In this document: piece by piece, positions 1 to 8,497 of the stretch
Numbering within the stretch: position 1 is the stretch's first letter
Layout: each line of letters starts with the position of its first letter
Assembly: GCF_001418345.1 (NCBI RefSeq)
Contig: NZ_LIPW01000005.1
Span: 1 to 64,000 of the forward strand
Reading direction: 5' to 3'
DNA: 64,000 bases
Source of the DNA: Pseudidiomarina woesei
GTDB lineage: Bacteria; Pseudomonadota; Gammaproteobacteria; Enterobacterales; Alteromonadaceae
Program-made: the position numbers and the translations under genes
Notes under the pieces: generated by a model
Database searches by the model: none
What the model was told of the DNA's origin: nothing
The model's input: only the letters and a program-made list of their open reading frames with translations

Positions 1-182
1 ATAATATGTTGAACGCCATCTTGCCGAAGCCCGGCCTAGTCACGTGTCATCTCTCTTATGCTAGCTTAGTGAAATGACACAGAATTCTGAACACTACCGA
101 TACAGATCGTCAAACCGAACATAATATTGCTAAAAAAACGTTCGCGATATTACCCTGAGTACGCACCCTAAATTCATCAATT

Positions 183-278
183 GAACCAAAGAATCAAAGA
201 ACCAAAGAATCAAAGAATCAAAGAATCAAAGAATCAAAGAATCAAAGAATCAAAGAATCAAAGAATCAAAGAATCAAA
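183..278. repeat. 12-copy 8-bp tandem repeat, unit GAATCAAA
   Basis: Twelve uninterrupted head-to-tail copies of an 8-bp unit. Ten are GAATCAAA; copies 1 and 3 read GAACCAAA. Because 8 is not a multiple of 3, the array has a 24-bp coding period. Read on plus it contains no stop in any frame and would spell an E-S-K-N-Q-R-I-K octapeptide; read on minus every frame meets TGA. The stop codon of the small minus-strand ORF at 274-540 lies in the last copy. Such arrays change copy number by slippage, but no gene is clearly controlled by this one. Confidence 0.95.
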
Positions 279-540
279 GGAAGAACGATATAATAAAAAC
301 CAATGTCAACACTTGTCTTGTTTTAATTACGGAAACCATTAATCTATCATCACTTTTATTTAAATATTTAGATAAATGATTACCTTTTGTAAATGCCTCA
401 TGCGCATCCTTGATTTTTCTGTTACTCAAGCTGAACGACCTATCTTCTATTGACAGTTTTGCCGCAAATTTCATGGACAAGTAATACTCAATAAATAAAA
501 TTATTACTAATCCGACAACGCAAAAGAAGGAAACAATCAT
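274..540 (-). CDS. Hypothetical small membrane protein (88 aa), possibly 3'-truncated
   Basis: I do not recognise this protein. It has a strong hydrophobic segment at about residues 2-21 (aromatic and aliphatic residues), a charged middle of about 50 residues, and a second hydrophobic stretch in its last dozen residues that stops abruptly at a TGA inside the 8-bp repeat array. This suggests the original second membrane segment was cut off by repeat expansion or a rearrangement. The ATG has no clear Shine-Dalgarno sequence. The ORF is AT-rich compared with the rest of the window and follows the putative immunity gene at 652-1092 on the same strand after 111 bp. It may be a third gene of the RHS locus or a chance ORF. 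Confidence 0.4.
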   Translation of the reverse strand: MIVSFFCVVGLVIILFIEYYLSMKFAAKLSIEDRSFSLSNRKIKDAHEAFTKGNHLSKYLNKSDDRLMVSVIKTRQVLTLVFIISFFL

Positions 541-651
541 AATATTAATAATAAGTTCGACTTAATTCCCATATGTAGTTCCTGAATTTAGCAGCCATAA
601 CTTTCGAATACTAGTCGGCTTACAACGCATCGTATTCCCCAAAAACTGATT

Positions 652-1092
652 TCAGAATTCGGTGCAGTCTTCAGTAATTTTTAATTTTTCAATTTTATCA
701 AACCTTGGATTATACTTTTCGGTGTCTAATTCGACGTTAAGATTTTGCATTTCTGCATAGTTGCGAAACTCATCATAACTAAAGCGCTTAGATTGTAGAT
801 TAGTGACATTGATAACATAAACTTCTAAATCCCCCTGTAACGAGATGATTGCGCGCCCTTCACCACACTCAAAGAAATACGTGACTGCGCGAAGCACATA
901 TAAGTAACGCCGACGTCGCTGAGCGTCTAAAACATGTGGGTAAACAAGTGCTTCATCAGTCGCTGTGATATTGAGCATTTGCATCTCTGTTTCAGGCCAC
1001 TTTACATATAAATCAGTGCCGCGTAAGTCATACTCAAGTGTATTCATATAAAAAAAAGTGAGCAGTAGCCCTATGATTATTATAATTCGCAT
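652..1092 (-). CDS. Putative RHS immunity protein with N-terminal membrane anchor (146 aa)
   Basis: No family is recognised. The protein starts with a hydrophobic segment (about residues 3-16, rich in Ile and Leu) that fits a signal anchor or uncleaved signal peptide. A roughly 125-residue soluble part, charged and with two cysteines, follows and would face the periplasm. Its ATG directly abuts the TGA of the RHS gene with no base between them, so translation is probably coupled. A small gene of unknown family placed immediately after the variable toxin end of an RHS protein is the normal position of the cognate immunity gene. A membrane-anchored periplasmic immunity protein would imply that the toxin acts in the cell envelope. 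Role inferred from position only. Confidence 0.55.
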   Translation of the reverse strand: MRIIIIIGLLLTFFYMNTLEYDLRGTDLYVKWPETEMQMLNITATDEALVYPHVLDAQRRRRYLYVLRAVTYFFECGEGRAIISLQGDLEVYVINVTNLQSKRFSYDEFRNYAEMQNLNVELDTEKYNPRFDKIEKLKITEDCTEF

Positions 1093-2805
1093 TCAACCAC
1101 CGCCTTCAGAATTTAAAGGAATAATTTGAGTATTACCCTGATAGTTTATCCAAAAGCTTGTGTTCATCCAGCCACTCGATGGCCGACCGAGCATTGTCGC
1201 AATGTTACGAAATAAATTTGTCGGAGAATTTACAGGATGCATTTCGTAATCATACTGTTGGTTGTAGATGCCAAAAGTACCATCTTGTCTATCTCTAACT
1301 GTTACTTGTCCATGCACAGCGTAGTCAGAACCTGTTACGCGACCCGTTGCACACATGCCATGATTGGTGTTACGACATACTGACCAATCACTAGTCAACT
1401 CTACCGTTAGTTTGCTCGCATCAACGTCAACGGATAAATTCGGATCTGAATTATTCTGATATATCCAGTCTGCTTCGCCTTTACTTGCAAAACGCCCCTT
1501 TTTACCAACTTCGTCAGCAACACGATTAGCTACACTCTGATGATGCACTTCATCATTAAACAACCGAGAAAAAGCCCCAGTTATCGCGCCATTAGCGAAC
1601 TTACCGCCACTTAAACTTGATGCGGTACCGCCAACTAAAGCGGCAGCGGCTACGCGCCCTGCACTAAAGCGACTGCCTTTGTCTATTTTACCTATGGCCG
1701 GAGCAAAGGCTTGGGTAACGCCTGCGGCTGCGAATCCATGCCCAAACTTGCCGCCACTGAGCACATTCATGACGCCGCCGGTTATGCCGTGCATAAGCAC
1801 CTTGCCGTAATAAGCACTGGTGCCCATGCTGACATCCATACCGCTAAAGGCTTCACCAACCCCATAAAACGCAGCGGCAGCAAAGGCGCCTCGCAATGCA
1901 CCGGTGAGTATATTGCCACCATTAAAGCCAGCATTAACACCACCAGCTATAGCTCCTGCGGTGGCAGCACCATACCAACTGCTAGCAAAATACGTGGCAC
2001 ACGCTTGGCAATAGGCGTATAGAGCCGCAACGACAATCACACCAATAATGGGCTTAATTTTTTCCCACAGCTTACTGAAAAAATACCCACTCGGGTCGGT
2101 ATAGCTCATGGGGTTGTTCAGCACATAGCTATAGCGGTTGTAGTTCTGGCTGTTCTTGGGTGCTTGCACAAACGGGTCGGCCTGCAAAAAGCGCCCGAGG
2201 GTGGGGTCGTAAATGCGCCCTTTCATGTGCACAATGCCCAAGGCATCCATTTGCCGATGCCCGGTAAAGCCCTGCTCGGTTGGCGGCAACATGCTGCCAA
2301 GTGCAACACCGCCTGCGGTGTAAATGGTTCGGGTTTGACCAAAGGCGCTAAATAGCTGCTGGCTGATTATCTCGCCAGTGGTGGCTAAGGTGGTAAACAC
2401 CGAGCCTAGGTGGTCTTTAAAGAGCAAGTACGTGGCTTCCGTGCTTGTGCTTGCGCTTTCGCGCTGCACGATGACCACGTCATCCGCTACGGTGTAACGG
2501 TATTCGGTTAAGCTGCCGGCGCCGCCACTGCGGGATTTTTTCTCAAATCCGCCGACCATGTGTTTGGTGTAGGTTACGCTTTGATTACTTTCTTGTAAAA
2601 CGTCTTGTTGATAGTACAGCGCGCCTTGGGCATCGTAACGCATGCTTGAGCTACTGCCATAACCGCTGATGTGGGTAACGCGGTCAGCACCGTCGTAAGT
2701 GAACGTACGGTCGCCATCACTGAGTACGTTGCCAAAGGCTCCACGGCATTTTGAGCACTTACCAAACTGCTGAATAAAATAGATAAGACAACAAGATAGG
2801 GGCAT
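1093..2805 (-). CDS. RHS-repeat protein, C-terminal core plus putative toxin; 5' end decayed
   Basis: Residues about 23-240 are the C-terminal end of an RHS/YD-repeat shell, with YD-type motifs and the RHS-associated core signature (RIYDPTLGRFLQADPF near residues 198-212, DPSGY at 237-241). Residues 250-415 are Gly/Ala-rich and hydrophobic, with two related GGKF motifs (351 and 400). The final 150 residues (420-570) form a unique domain I cannot assign, presumably the polymorphic toxin; C477 and C485 could pair. At 570 residues it is far shorter than functional RHS proteins (usually over 1000), so it lacks the N-terminal delivery part and most of the shell. This ATG has no ribosome binding site. 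A signal peptide with a good one lies just upstream in another frame (2751-2816), so the gene looks like the product of an internal deletion and is probably not secreted as it stands. Confidence 0.75.
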   Translation of the reverse strand: MPLSCCLIYFIQQFGKCSKCRGAFGNVLSDGDRTFTYDGADRVTHISGYGSSSSMRYDAQGALYYQQDVLQESNQSVTYTKHMVGGFEKKSRSGGAGSLTEYRYTVADDVVIVQRESASTSTEATYLLFKDHLGSVFTTLATTGEIISQQLFSAFGQTRTIYTAGGVALGSMLPPTEQGFTGHRQMDALGIVHMKGRIYDPTLGRFLQADPFVQAPKNSQNYNRYSYVLNNPMSYTDPSGYFFSKLWEKIKPIIGVIVVAALYAYCQACATYFASSWYGAATAGAIAGGVNAGFNGGNILTGALRGAFAAAAFYGVGEAFSGMDVSMGTSAYYGKVLMHGITGGVMNVLSGGKFGHGFAAAGVTQAFAPAIGKIDKGSRFSAGRVAAAALVGGTASSLSGGKFANGAITGAFSRLFNDEVHHQSVANRVADEVGKKGRFASKGEADWIYQNNSDPNLSVDVDASKLTVELTSDWSVCRNTNHGMCATGRVTGSDYAVHGQVTVRDRQDGTFGIYNQQYDYEMHPVNSPTNLFRNIATMLGRPSSGWMNTSFWINYQGNTQIIPLNSEGGG

Positions 2806-2816
2806 ATCCGTTGCAT
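2751..2816 (-). pseudogene. Out-of-frame signal-peptide remnant of the RHS gene
   Basis: From the ATG at 2816 about 22 codons encode a convincing Sec signal peptide: a short basic start (MQR), a hydrophobic core with LVVLSILFSSLV, and a cleavage site after SAQ or SA. An AAGGA ribosome binding site lies 8-10 bases upstream. Past about 2750 this frame turns into non-homologous sequence, while RHS homology begins in another frame at about 2739. The original gene therefore most likely began here and lost its middle, leaving the two ends joined out of frame. The ATG at 2805 used by the longer ORF is probably not a natural start. Confidence 0.7.
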
Positions 2817-2930
2817 TGAACTGTTCCTTTATGTGTTTTTTATCACCTTATTTAACATTTAAAACACATTCAAGTACTTTTTGTTCGCTTTTTATTCTTT
2901 CAATGTGACCAGATGCTGAATTTTATCCAT

Positions 2931-2969
2931 AAAAAAAGCTCGAAGCTGTTATAACAACTTCGAGCTTTT
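2931..2969 (-). terminator. Intrinsic terminator of rpoH
   Basis: A perfect 12-bp inverted repeat (AAAAGCTCGAAG, 2934-2945, with 2958-2969) encloses a spacer that is itself nearly palindromic, so the hairpin can extend to the centre. On the minus strand the stem is followed by a run of seven T. It lies about 20 bases beyond the rpoH stop codon and separates rpoH from the RHS locus. Confidence 0.9.
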
Positions 2970-2987
2970 AATGAATGTGTTCTTTAC

Positions 2988-3854
2988 TTAAGCCATTGCC
3001 ATACGCAATTTCTTCATAGCATTTGCTTCTAGCTGACGCACACGTTCGGCTGAAACTTGGTATCTATCAGCCAATTCTTGCAACGTGGTTTTGTTGTCAT
3101 CGTCTAACCAACGGGCGCGGACAATGTCTTGGCTGCGCTCATCAAGGGTTTTAATCGCTGACAATAAACGCTGCTGCGTGTGTGATTCCCACTGCTCGTT
3201 TTCAACTTCTTCAGCTAGGTCTGAGCGCTTGTCTTCTAAATACTGCGCTGGTGAATAGGTAGAACCTTCGCGTGCGTCATCGTCATCTGAGCTTAACTCA
3301 AATGCTTGGTCATGGGCGCTCATCCGCGCTTCCATTTCCAACACTTCGTTGGTGCTAACACCTAAGGTTTCTGCAACTGTGTTCACTTCTTCTTGCGTAA
3401 ACCAACCCAAGCGCTTTTTCATTTTGCGCAAGTTAAAGAATAATTTGCGCTGCGCTTTGGTGGTGGCAATTTTGACCATGCGCCAGTTTTTCAGCACATA
3501 CTCATGAATTTCAGCTTTTATCCAATGTACCGCGAACGATACCAAGCGTACGCCAACCGCTGGGTCAAAACGACGTACTGCTTTCATTAAGCCAATGTTA
3601 CCTTCTTGAATAAGGTCTGCTTGAGGTAAGCCGTAGCCAGAATAGCCACGTGCAACATGCACGACAAAACGCAGGTGAGACATAATCAACTGACGCGCAG
3701 CTTCTAAGTCTTCCTGTTCGTGTAAGCGTGTAGCCAGCTCCCGCTCTTCTTCTGCGCTTAGCATTGGAATACGGTTTACCGACGAAATATACGCTTCTAG
3801 GCTGCCACTGGCTTGTGGAACAGCTAATGCCATACTTGTCATTTCAGAGCTCAT
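2988..3854 (-). CDS. rpoH: RNA polymerase heat-shock sigma factor RpoH (sigma-32)
   Basis: This 288-residue sigma-70 family protein directs core RNA polymerase to heat-shock promoters. Region 2 carries the core-binding segment [14 protein letters not shown] and the -10 recognition segment ending in [16 protein letters not shown]. The [13 protein letters not shown] segment is the RpoH box that separates sigma-32 from other group-2 and group-3 sigmas. The C-terminal helix-turn-helix ([27 protein letters not shown]) is intact. Length is normal (about 284 in E. coli). It follows ftsX on the same strand after 129 bp, the conserved ftsY-ftsE-ftsX-rpoH order of gammaproteobacteria, and ends before a strong terminator. 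A GAGAGGA ribosome binding site precedes the ATG at 3854. Confidence 0.97.
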   Translation of the reverse strand: MSSEMTSMALAVPQASGSLEAYISSVNRIPMLSAEEERELATRLHEQEDLEAARQLIMSHLRFVVHVARGYSGYGLPQADLIQEGNIGLMKAVRRFDPAVGVRLVSFAVHWIKAEIHEYVLKNWRMVKIATTKAQRKLFFNLRKMKKRLGWFTQEEVNTVAETLGVSTNEVLEMEARMSAHDQAFELSSDDDDAREGSTYSPAQYLEDKRSDLAEEVENEQWESHTQQRLLSAIKTLDERSQDIVRARWLDDDNKTTLQELADRYQVSAERVRQLEANAMKKLRMAMA

Positions 3855-3983
3855 GCAACAACATCCTCTCTCGCTTGTGCCCGCACTTCATTATCCAGAC
3901 ACACATCAGACCACTTTATGATCTGAAAGTTCCTTCATTCTAGCAAACTTGACGCTGCTGACAATGATCAAATGGGGATCAAA

Positions 3984-4964
3984 TTACTGCGGTTCAATGG
4001 TTCGTACATGTTTTCTTACAGCAATGTAAGAACCCAGCAAACCAAGACCAATGGCAACCAGCCATAACACCATCATTTCATTAAAGTTTAAACCTGATAA
4101 CCGAAACTGGCTTTGGTACAACTCACTAATGTCTGCTACGGCACCCGATATCCACCAGATCACCATTGCGGTTGCTAACCACGCAATAAAACCGCCAACA
4201 AAACCATACCACACACCGGTATACAAAAATGGGCGTTGAATAAAGCCGTCGGTTGCACCAACGAGCTTCATGACCATGATCTCGTCACGCTTACTGTTGA
4301 TATTTAACCGAATGGTGTTGCCCACTATGAGCACCACAGCGACACATAGCAACGTTGCCAAGGCCAATAAACCATCGCGTATAAGGTTTAACAGCGCCTC
4401 TAAGCGTTGCAGCCAATCTAAATCGAGCCGCACTTGCTCAACTTCGCGCTCGTTACTTAGCTGTTGCGCTAGCGCTTGGGCCTGAGCCGTACCGCGTTTG
4501 TTGGCAACGGGCAACACTAACAACACATCTGGTAGCGGGTTGTTTTCTAATGCATTCAAGGCATCGCCAAACCCAGAGGCCTCGCGAAATTCTTGCAACG
4601 CCTCGTTTTTATCAATCCAGCGCACGCTTTCAACATCGTTCGACAAACTTAACCGTTTGTGAAAGGTTGAAACTTCTTGCTGGCTTAAGTCTTTGCGCAG
4701 AAACAGCGTAATTTCTGAGGCATGTTGCCAATCAGCACCAATGGTTTCTGTGTTTTTAACCACCACATACAGCGTTGCTGGCAAGGTTAAACTTAAGCCT
4801 AATACGGCCATGGTCATGAGGCTTGCTAACGGGTAACGCGCTAGTTCACCAAGGCTTGCAACGGCTTGCTGGGCATTATGCACCCAAAACATGACAAAAC
4901 GACGAAAGCCTGAAATTTTGACTTGTTGCGCGCCTTGTTGGCGACTACGGAACAGTAAACTCAT
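3984..4964 (-). CDS. ftsX: Cell-division ABC transporter permease FtsX
   Basis: FtsX is the membrane partner of FtsE. Together they act at the division septum and signal through EnvC to activate the amidases that split septal peptidoglycan. The 326-residue protein has a basic cytoplasmic N-terminus, one membrane segment near residues 45-70, a periplasmic domain of about 130 residues, and three more membrane segments in the C-terminal half (FtsX fold). It starts 3 bases after the ftsE stop codon on the same strand, so it belongs to the ftsYEX operon. Nothing is missing compared with the family. Confidence 0.96.
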   Translation of the reverse strand: MSLLFRSRQQGAQQVKISGFRRFVMFWVHNAQQAVASLGELARYPLASLMTMAVLGLSLTLPATLYVVVKNTETIGADWQHASEITLFLRKDLSQQEVSTFHKRLSLSNDVESVRWIDKNEALQEFREASGFGDALNALENNPLPDVLLVLPVANKRGTAQAQALAQQLSNEREVEQVRLDLDWLQRLEALLNLIRDGLLALATLLCVAVVLIVGNTIRLNINSKRDEIMVMKLVGATDGFIQRPFLYTGVWYGFVGGFIAWLATAMVIWWISGAVADISELYQSQFRLSGLNFNEMMVLWLVAIGLGLLGSYIAVRKHVRTIEPQ

Positions 4965-4967
4965 TGC

Positions 4968-5642
4968 TTACCCCTCCTCTTGCAAGCCGTCGTTGATCAT
5001 ACGGCCATCGCGTAGCGTTAAGGTGCGGTAGCGCAGTCGCGCTATCAGGCCTAAGTCATGGGTAGCAATAAGCACTGACACACCAACGCGGTTGAAGTCT
5101 TCAAATAACTTAATGATTTCACTTGATAATTTCGGGTCTAAGTTACCGGTGGGTTCGTCGGCCAACAATAACGGAGGTTTGTTCACCACAGCGCGCGCTA
5201 TACCAACACGCTGTTGTTCACCCCCCGAAAGCATCATGGGGTAATGGCGCAATTTGTCACCCAACCCCACTTTTTCAAGCGCCGCTTGCACACGCTTGCG
5301 AGCTTCTTGCATGCTGTAGCCTTCAATAAGCAATGGCAGAGCAACGTTATCAAGCACCGTTTTGTCCATTAATAGCCGGTGATCTTGAAAAATCATGCCA
5401 ATATCGCGGCGCACATAGGGTATTTGGCGTACGTTGATACGCTTTAAGTCGTGGCCATTAATAAGCACTCGCCCAGCTGTTGGGCGTTCCATCATGCTAA
5501 TTAGCTTAAGCAAGGTACTCTTGCCTGCGCCCGAGTGGCCGGTTAAAAAAGCCATTTCGCCGGGTTCAAGGTGAAAACTTACGTTATTCAGCGCTTGAAA
5601 CCCACCAGGGTAGGTTTTGCTAACTTGCTCAAACTTAATCAT
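4968..5642 (-). CDS. ftsE: Cell-division ATP-binding protein FtsE
   Basis: This is the ATPase subunit of the FtsEX divisome complex. The 224 residues form a single ABC domain: Walker [10 protein letters not shown] (about residues 36-44), Q-loop in IFQDHRLL, signature [14 protein letters not shown], Walker [13 protein letters not shown], and H-loop ATHD. Its ATG overlaps the TGA of ftsY by 4 bases (5639-5642), so translation is coupled, and ftsX follows after 3 bases. Length and motif order are standard for FtsE. Confidence 0.97.
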   Translation of the reverse strand: MIKFEQVSKTYPGGFQALNNVSFHLEPGEMAFLTGHSGAGKSTLLKLISMMERPTAGRVLINGHDLKRINVRQIPYVRRDIGMIFQDHRLLMDKTVLDNVALPLLIEGYSMQEARKRVQAALEKVGLGDKLRHYPMMLSGGEQQRVGIARAVVNKPPLLLADEPTGNLDPKLSSEIIKLFEDFNRVGVSVLIATHDLGLIARLRYRTLTLRDGRMINDGLQEEG

Positions 5643-6862
5643 GAGGTTTCTGTCTCGCTTAATTCGCGTTGAAATAGTGCGCCGACAAACTCTTTGGCAA
5701 CAAATGGCCGTAAGTCGTCAATGCCTTCGCCAACACCAATATAGCGAATAGGAATATTAAATTGATCGGCAATGGCAAAAATAACACCACCCTTGGCGGT
5801 ACCGTCAAGCTTAGTCAATGTAATACCTGAAACTCCAACGGCTTCAGTGAACAGCTTGGCTTGGCTAATTGCATTTTGCCCAGTGCCTGCGTCTAAGGTG
5901 AGCATAACTTCGTGCGGAGCGGTGTCGTCGAGTTTGCGCATCACCCGCACCACTTTTTTTAGCTCATCCATTAAGTGGGCTTTGTTTTGCAAGCGTCCGG
6001 CCGTGTCGGCAATTAAAACATCTACGCCACGGGCTTTGGCGGCTTCTACCGCGTCAAATATGACCGATGCGCTATCGGCGCCGGTGTGCTGGGCAACCAC
6101 CGGAATATCATTACGTTGGCCCCACACCTGTAACTGTTCAACTGCCGCAGCGCGGAATGTGTCACCTGCAGCCAACATAACCGACTTGCCTTCGCGTTTA
6201 AATTGCTGAGCCAGCTTGCCAATAGTTGTGGTTTTACCTACGCCGTTCACGCCAACCATTAAAATAACAAAGGGCCCTTTTTGCTCGGCCGGAATCGTTA
6301 ATGGTTGCGCCACTGGGGTTAAAATATCGGTCATGTTTTGCTGGAGGAGTTCATACAGCGCCGAAGCGTCTTGTAGCTGTTTGCGGCTGGCTTGCTCGGT
6401 CAATTGCTCAACTATTTTTAAGGTTGTCGGCACGCCAATGTCGGCTGTAAGCAATTGGGTTTCGAGATCTTCAAACAGTTCGTCATCAATTTTTTTGTCT
6501 TTGAAAATACCCCATAAGCCGTCGCCAATGGCACTTGAGGTTTTACGCAACCCTGCCGTTAAGCGTTTCCAAAGGCTTGGCTTCGACTGGGTTTCTTCCA
6601 CCTGCGGTGCTGCGTCAGCACGCGACTCGGCGGTAACTTGCGCACAAATTTCGGCAGCATCGGGCGCTGCAACTTCAGCCATAGACGGCTCTTCTGGTAG
6701 CGGTTGCTCGGCTTCCAGTTCTGGTTGCGGCTCTGGTTGCTGTTCTGGTTGCTGTTCTGGTTGCGCCTGTGATTCTTGCTCTTGAACAGCGGTGTCTGCT
6801 GATGATTTAGCGTCGTCGTTTTTGTTTTTGCGAAACAACGAGAAGAAAGATCCTTTGGCCAT
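5639..6862 (-). CDS. ftsY: Signal recognition particle receptor FtsY
   Basis: FtsY docks ribosome-SRP complexes at the inner membrane for co-translational insertion. The 407-residue protein has a Lys-rich start, an acidic and proline/glutamine-rich A domain with repeated PEQQ/PEPQ units (about residues 33-60), then the NG domain: GVNGVGKTT (P-loop), DTFRAAAVEQL, DTAGRLQNK and TKLDGTAKGG. The acidic linker is unusually repetitive but otherwise normal for gammaproteobacteria. It is the first gene of the ftsYEX-rpoH group and is divergent from rsmD, with an 87-bp shared promoter region. Confidence 0.97.
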   Translation of the reverse strand: MAKGSFFSLFRKNKNDDAKSSADTAVQEQESQAQPEQQPEQQPEPQPELEAEQPLPEEPSMAEVAAPDAAEICAQVTAESRADAAPQVEETQSKPSLWKRLTAGLRKTSSAIGDGLWGIFKDKKIDDELFEDLETQLLTADIGVPTTLKIVEQLTEQASRKQLQDASALYELLQQNMTDILTPVAQPLTIPAEQKGPFVILMVGVNGVGKTTTIGKLAQQFKREGKSVMLAAGDTFRAAAVEQLQVWGQRNDIPVVAQHTGADSASVIFDAVEAAKARGVDVLIADTAGRLQNKAHLMDELKKVVRVMRKLDDTAPHEVMLTLDAGTGQNAISQAKLFTEAVGVSGITLTKLDGTAKGGVIFAIADQFNIPIRYIGVGEGIDDLRPFVAKEFVGALFQRELSETETS

Positions 6863-6949
6863 GCCTGTTTTACCTTTGGAAGTTCTGTGCGGGTCAGTTT
6901 ACAATGCCGCACAGTTTAACACGTCATTTATAAGAAGGCTTACTTTAGC

Positions 6950-7573
6950 ATGCCGCGAAACACGCACAAGCAGAAAAGCAAGGGCTCTGGCGAGCTAAGA
7001 ATTATTGGCGGGCAATTGCGCGGGCGCAAACTTGCCATTGCCGATGTTCCCGGTTTACGCCCAACCACTGACCGCGTGCGAGAAACCCTATTCAACTGGT
7101 TACAATTCGAGCTGCTTGATACGCGTTGTTTAGATTTATTTGCAGGTAGTGGCGCGCTTGCGTTTGAAGCCCTTTCACGCGGTGCCGCCCAAGTTATTTT
7201 AATTGAACAAGACACGCAGGCCGCGCGACTGTTAACACAACACGCAACAGCACTTTCGCCGGCTTGTTCAGGCCAAGCATTAGTGCAGCAAGCCGATGCA
7301 CTGGCGTTTTTGCGCCAACAGCCTGCACAGCCATTTGATATGGTGTTTGTTGATCCGCCATTTGGCATGGGGTTAGCTGAGCGTTGTATTGAGCAATTGG
7401 TGCAACATAACTGGCTAGCTGAACAAAGCTGGGTTTACGTTGAAACGGAGCGCGGCTTGGTACCAACCGTGCCCCATAGTTGGCATTTGCATCGTGAAAA
7501 GCACGCAGGCCAGGTTACTTTCAGACTTTATCAAGTGCGCAGTGATGTTAAGCCACTTAACGAACAGGATTAA
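6950..7573 (+). CDS. rsmD: 16S rRNA (guanine-966-N2)-methyltransferase RsmD
   Basis: RsmD methylates N2 of G966 in 16S rRNA within the assembled 30S subunit, using S-adenosylmethionine. In the 207-residue protein the SAM-binding motif is LDLFAGSGALAFEALSRGA (about residues 60-80) and the catalytic motif is VDPPF (about 127-131). The N-terminus has the typical RIIGGQLRGRKL signature. It is divergent from ftsY, as in most gammaproteobacteria, and its TAA directly abuts the ATG of the DUF1145 gene. Confidence 0.95.
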   Translation: MPRNTHKQKSKGSGELRIIGGQLRGRKLAIADVPGLRPTTDRVRETLFNWLQFELLDTRCLDLFAGSGALAFEALSRGAAQVILIEQDTQAARLLTQHATALSPACSGQALVQQADALAFLRQQPAQPFDMVFVDPPFGMGLAERCIEQLVQHNWLAEQSWVYVETERGLVPTVPHSWHLHREKHAGQVTFRLYQVRSDVKPLNEQD

Positions 7574-7867
7574 ATGATGGGAATTGCAGTGTGGTTAGGG
7601 CGTTTGGTGTTTGCGATTATTTGGGGCGTTATGCTGGCCAACTTAGTGTCGCCGTTTGCGGGTAAGGGCTTCGCATTTTTTCTATTTCTGATGGTGCTGC
7701 TGATTGCCTTGCACCTTATTCAATTGCTGATGTTTGCAACTGTATACAAAGAACATATTCAATGGCGCCGCGGCGACTATTGGCAAATTGTTTTGTTTGG
7801 CGTTATTGGTTGGTTGGCCATAGTGCGCGCCCAACCAGCGCGCACCGCAAATAATGAAGAGTCGTAA
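7574..7867 (+). CDS. DUF1145 family inner-membrane protein (YhhL-like)
   Basis: A 97-residue protein with three hydrophobic segments (about residues 4-22, 28-52 and 68-87), resembling E. coli YhhL, which also sits directly after rsmD. The function of the family is not known. Its ATG follows the rsmD stop codon with no gap and uses an AGGA ribosome binding site inside the rsmD end, so the two genes form an operon. It converges on yjaG with one base between the ends. Confidence 0.8.
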   Translation: MMGIAVWLGRLVFAIIWGVMLANLVSPFAGKGFAFFLFLMVLLIALHLIQLLMFATVYKEHIQWRRGDYWQIVLFGVIGWLAIVRAQPARTANNEES

Positions 7868-7868
7868 A

Positions 7869-8483
7869 CTACTCTTCTGCCATGCTAACGCCGATGTTGG
7901 ATACGCCTTCGTCGGCAATCATGTCACGCACTTGGCGCACCAAGGTTTGCGATGGTTGCGCCTCATGCTCGGCCACGGTTTCTAAATAGTTCAAAATAGC
8001 CTGCTGCACTTCAATTTCATACTGCGCTAACTCATGCTCGCGAAGCAGCTTACGGCGCTCTTGCGCATCCATTTCAGCACCTTCTGTCAGCTCTAAAAAC
8101 TTCGCTACGCTCGCTTGGGAAACCTTCGCAACGCTGACTAAGTCAGCACTGTTCTGATCCATAAGCCCCTGTAACAAGGTGCTTATGGCCGTGCATGCGT
8201 CCATGGCTGGGTACACGCCGAGCATGTCATGGCCATGCTCACTTGGCGTCACGTCATCGACTTTTTCTTGCCAACGGGCGAAATTCACTTTCACCGCTTT
8301 GCCCTGCCAAGCCCAGTCCCAACACGCATTCAACGCACCTTGTAGTGGTTTCGGGTCGCCAAAACCAGTAACATGATGGAATAATTCGTAGTTCGGTACC
8401 ATGCGTTGGCACAGGTACAGTGCCATGACGGTTTGGTACGCCATGGGCAGCGCTCGAATGCGCTCAAAAGTATTCAAAACCAT
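7869..8483 (-). CDS. YjaG/DUF416 family protein
   Basis: A cytoplasmic protein of about 204 residues of the YjaG (DUF416) family; its biochemical role is unknown. Recognisable family features are LCQRMVPNYELF and TGFGDPKPLQGAL near the N-terminus, KVNFARWQEKVDDVTP, GVYPAMDACTAISTLL in the middle, and an ending in SNIGVSM. I start it at the ATG at 8483, which has an AGGGG ribosome binding site. The frame stays open to 8543, but that extension is translated from a 7-mer inverted-repeat element and does not look like protein. Confidence 0.82.
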   Translation of the reverse strand: MVLNTFERIRALPMAYQTVMALYLCQRMVPNYELFHHVTGFGDPKPLQGALNACWDWAWQGKAVKVNFARWQEKVDDVTPSEHGHDMLGVYPAMDACTAISTLLQGLMDQNSADLVSVAKVSQASVAKFLELTEGAEMDAQERRKLLREHELAQYEIEVQQAILNYLETVAEHEAQPSQTLVRQVRDMIADEGVSNIGVSMAEE

Positions 8484-8497
8484 ATAAACCCCTAAAG

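Noticed and set aside
44-80. GTGTCAT / ATGACAC inverted repeat as an attachment site
   Set aside because: Only 7 bp arms with a 23-base loop, no integrase nearby and no second copy seen.
183-278. CRISPR-like array
   Set aside because: Repeats are 8 bp with no spacers, and no cas genes are near, so it is a simple tandem repeat.
2574-2816. 80-aa ORF as a stand-alone secreted protein
   Set aside because: Only the first 22 codons look like protein (signal peptide); the rest is RHS sequence read in the wrong frame.
5123-6785. Plus-strand ORFs across ftsE and ftsY
   Set aside because: They are shadows of the minus-strand genes, which carry complete family motifs.
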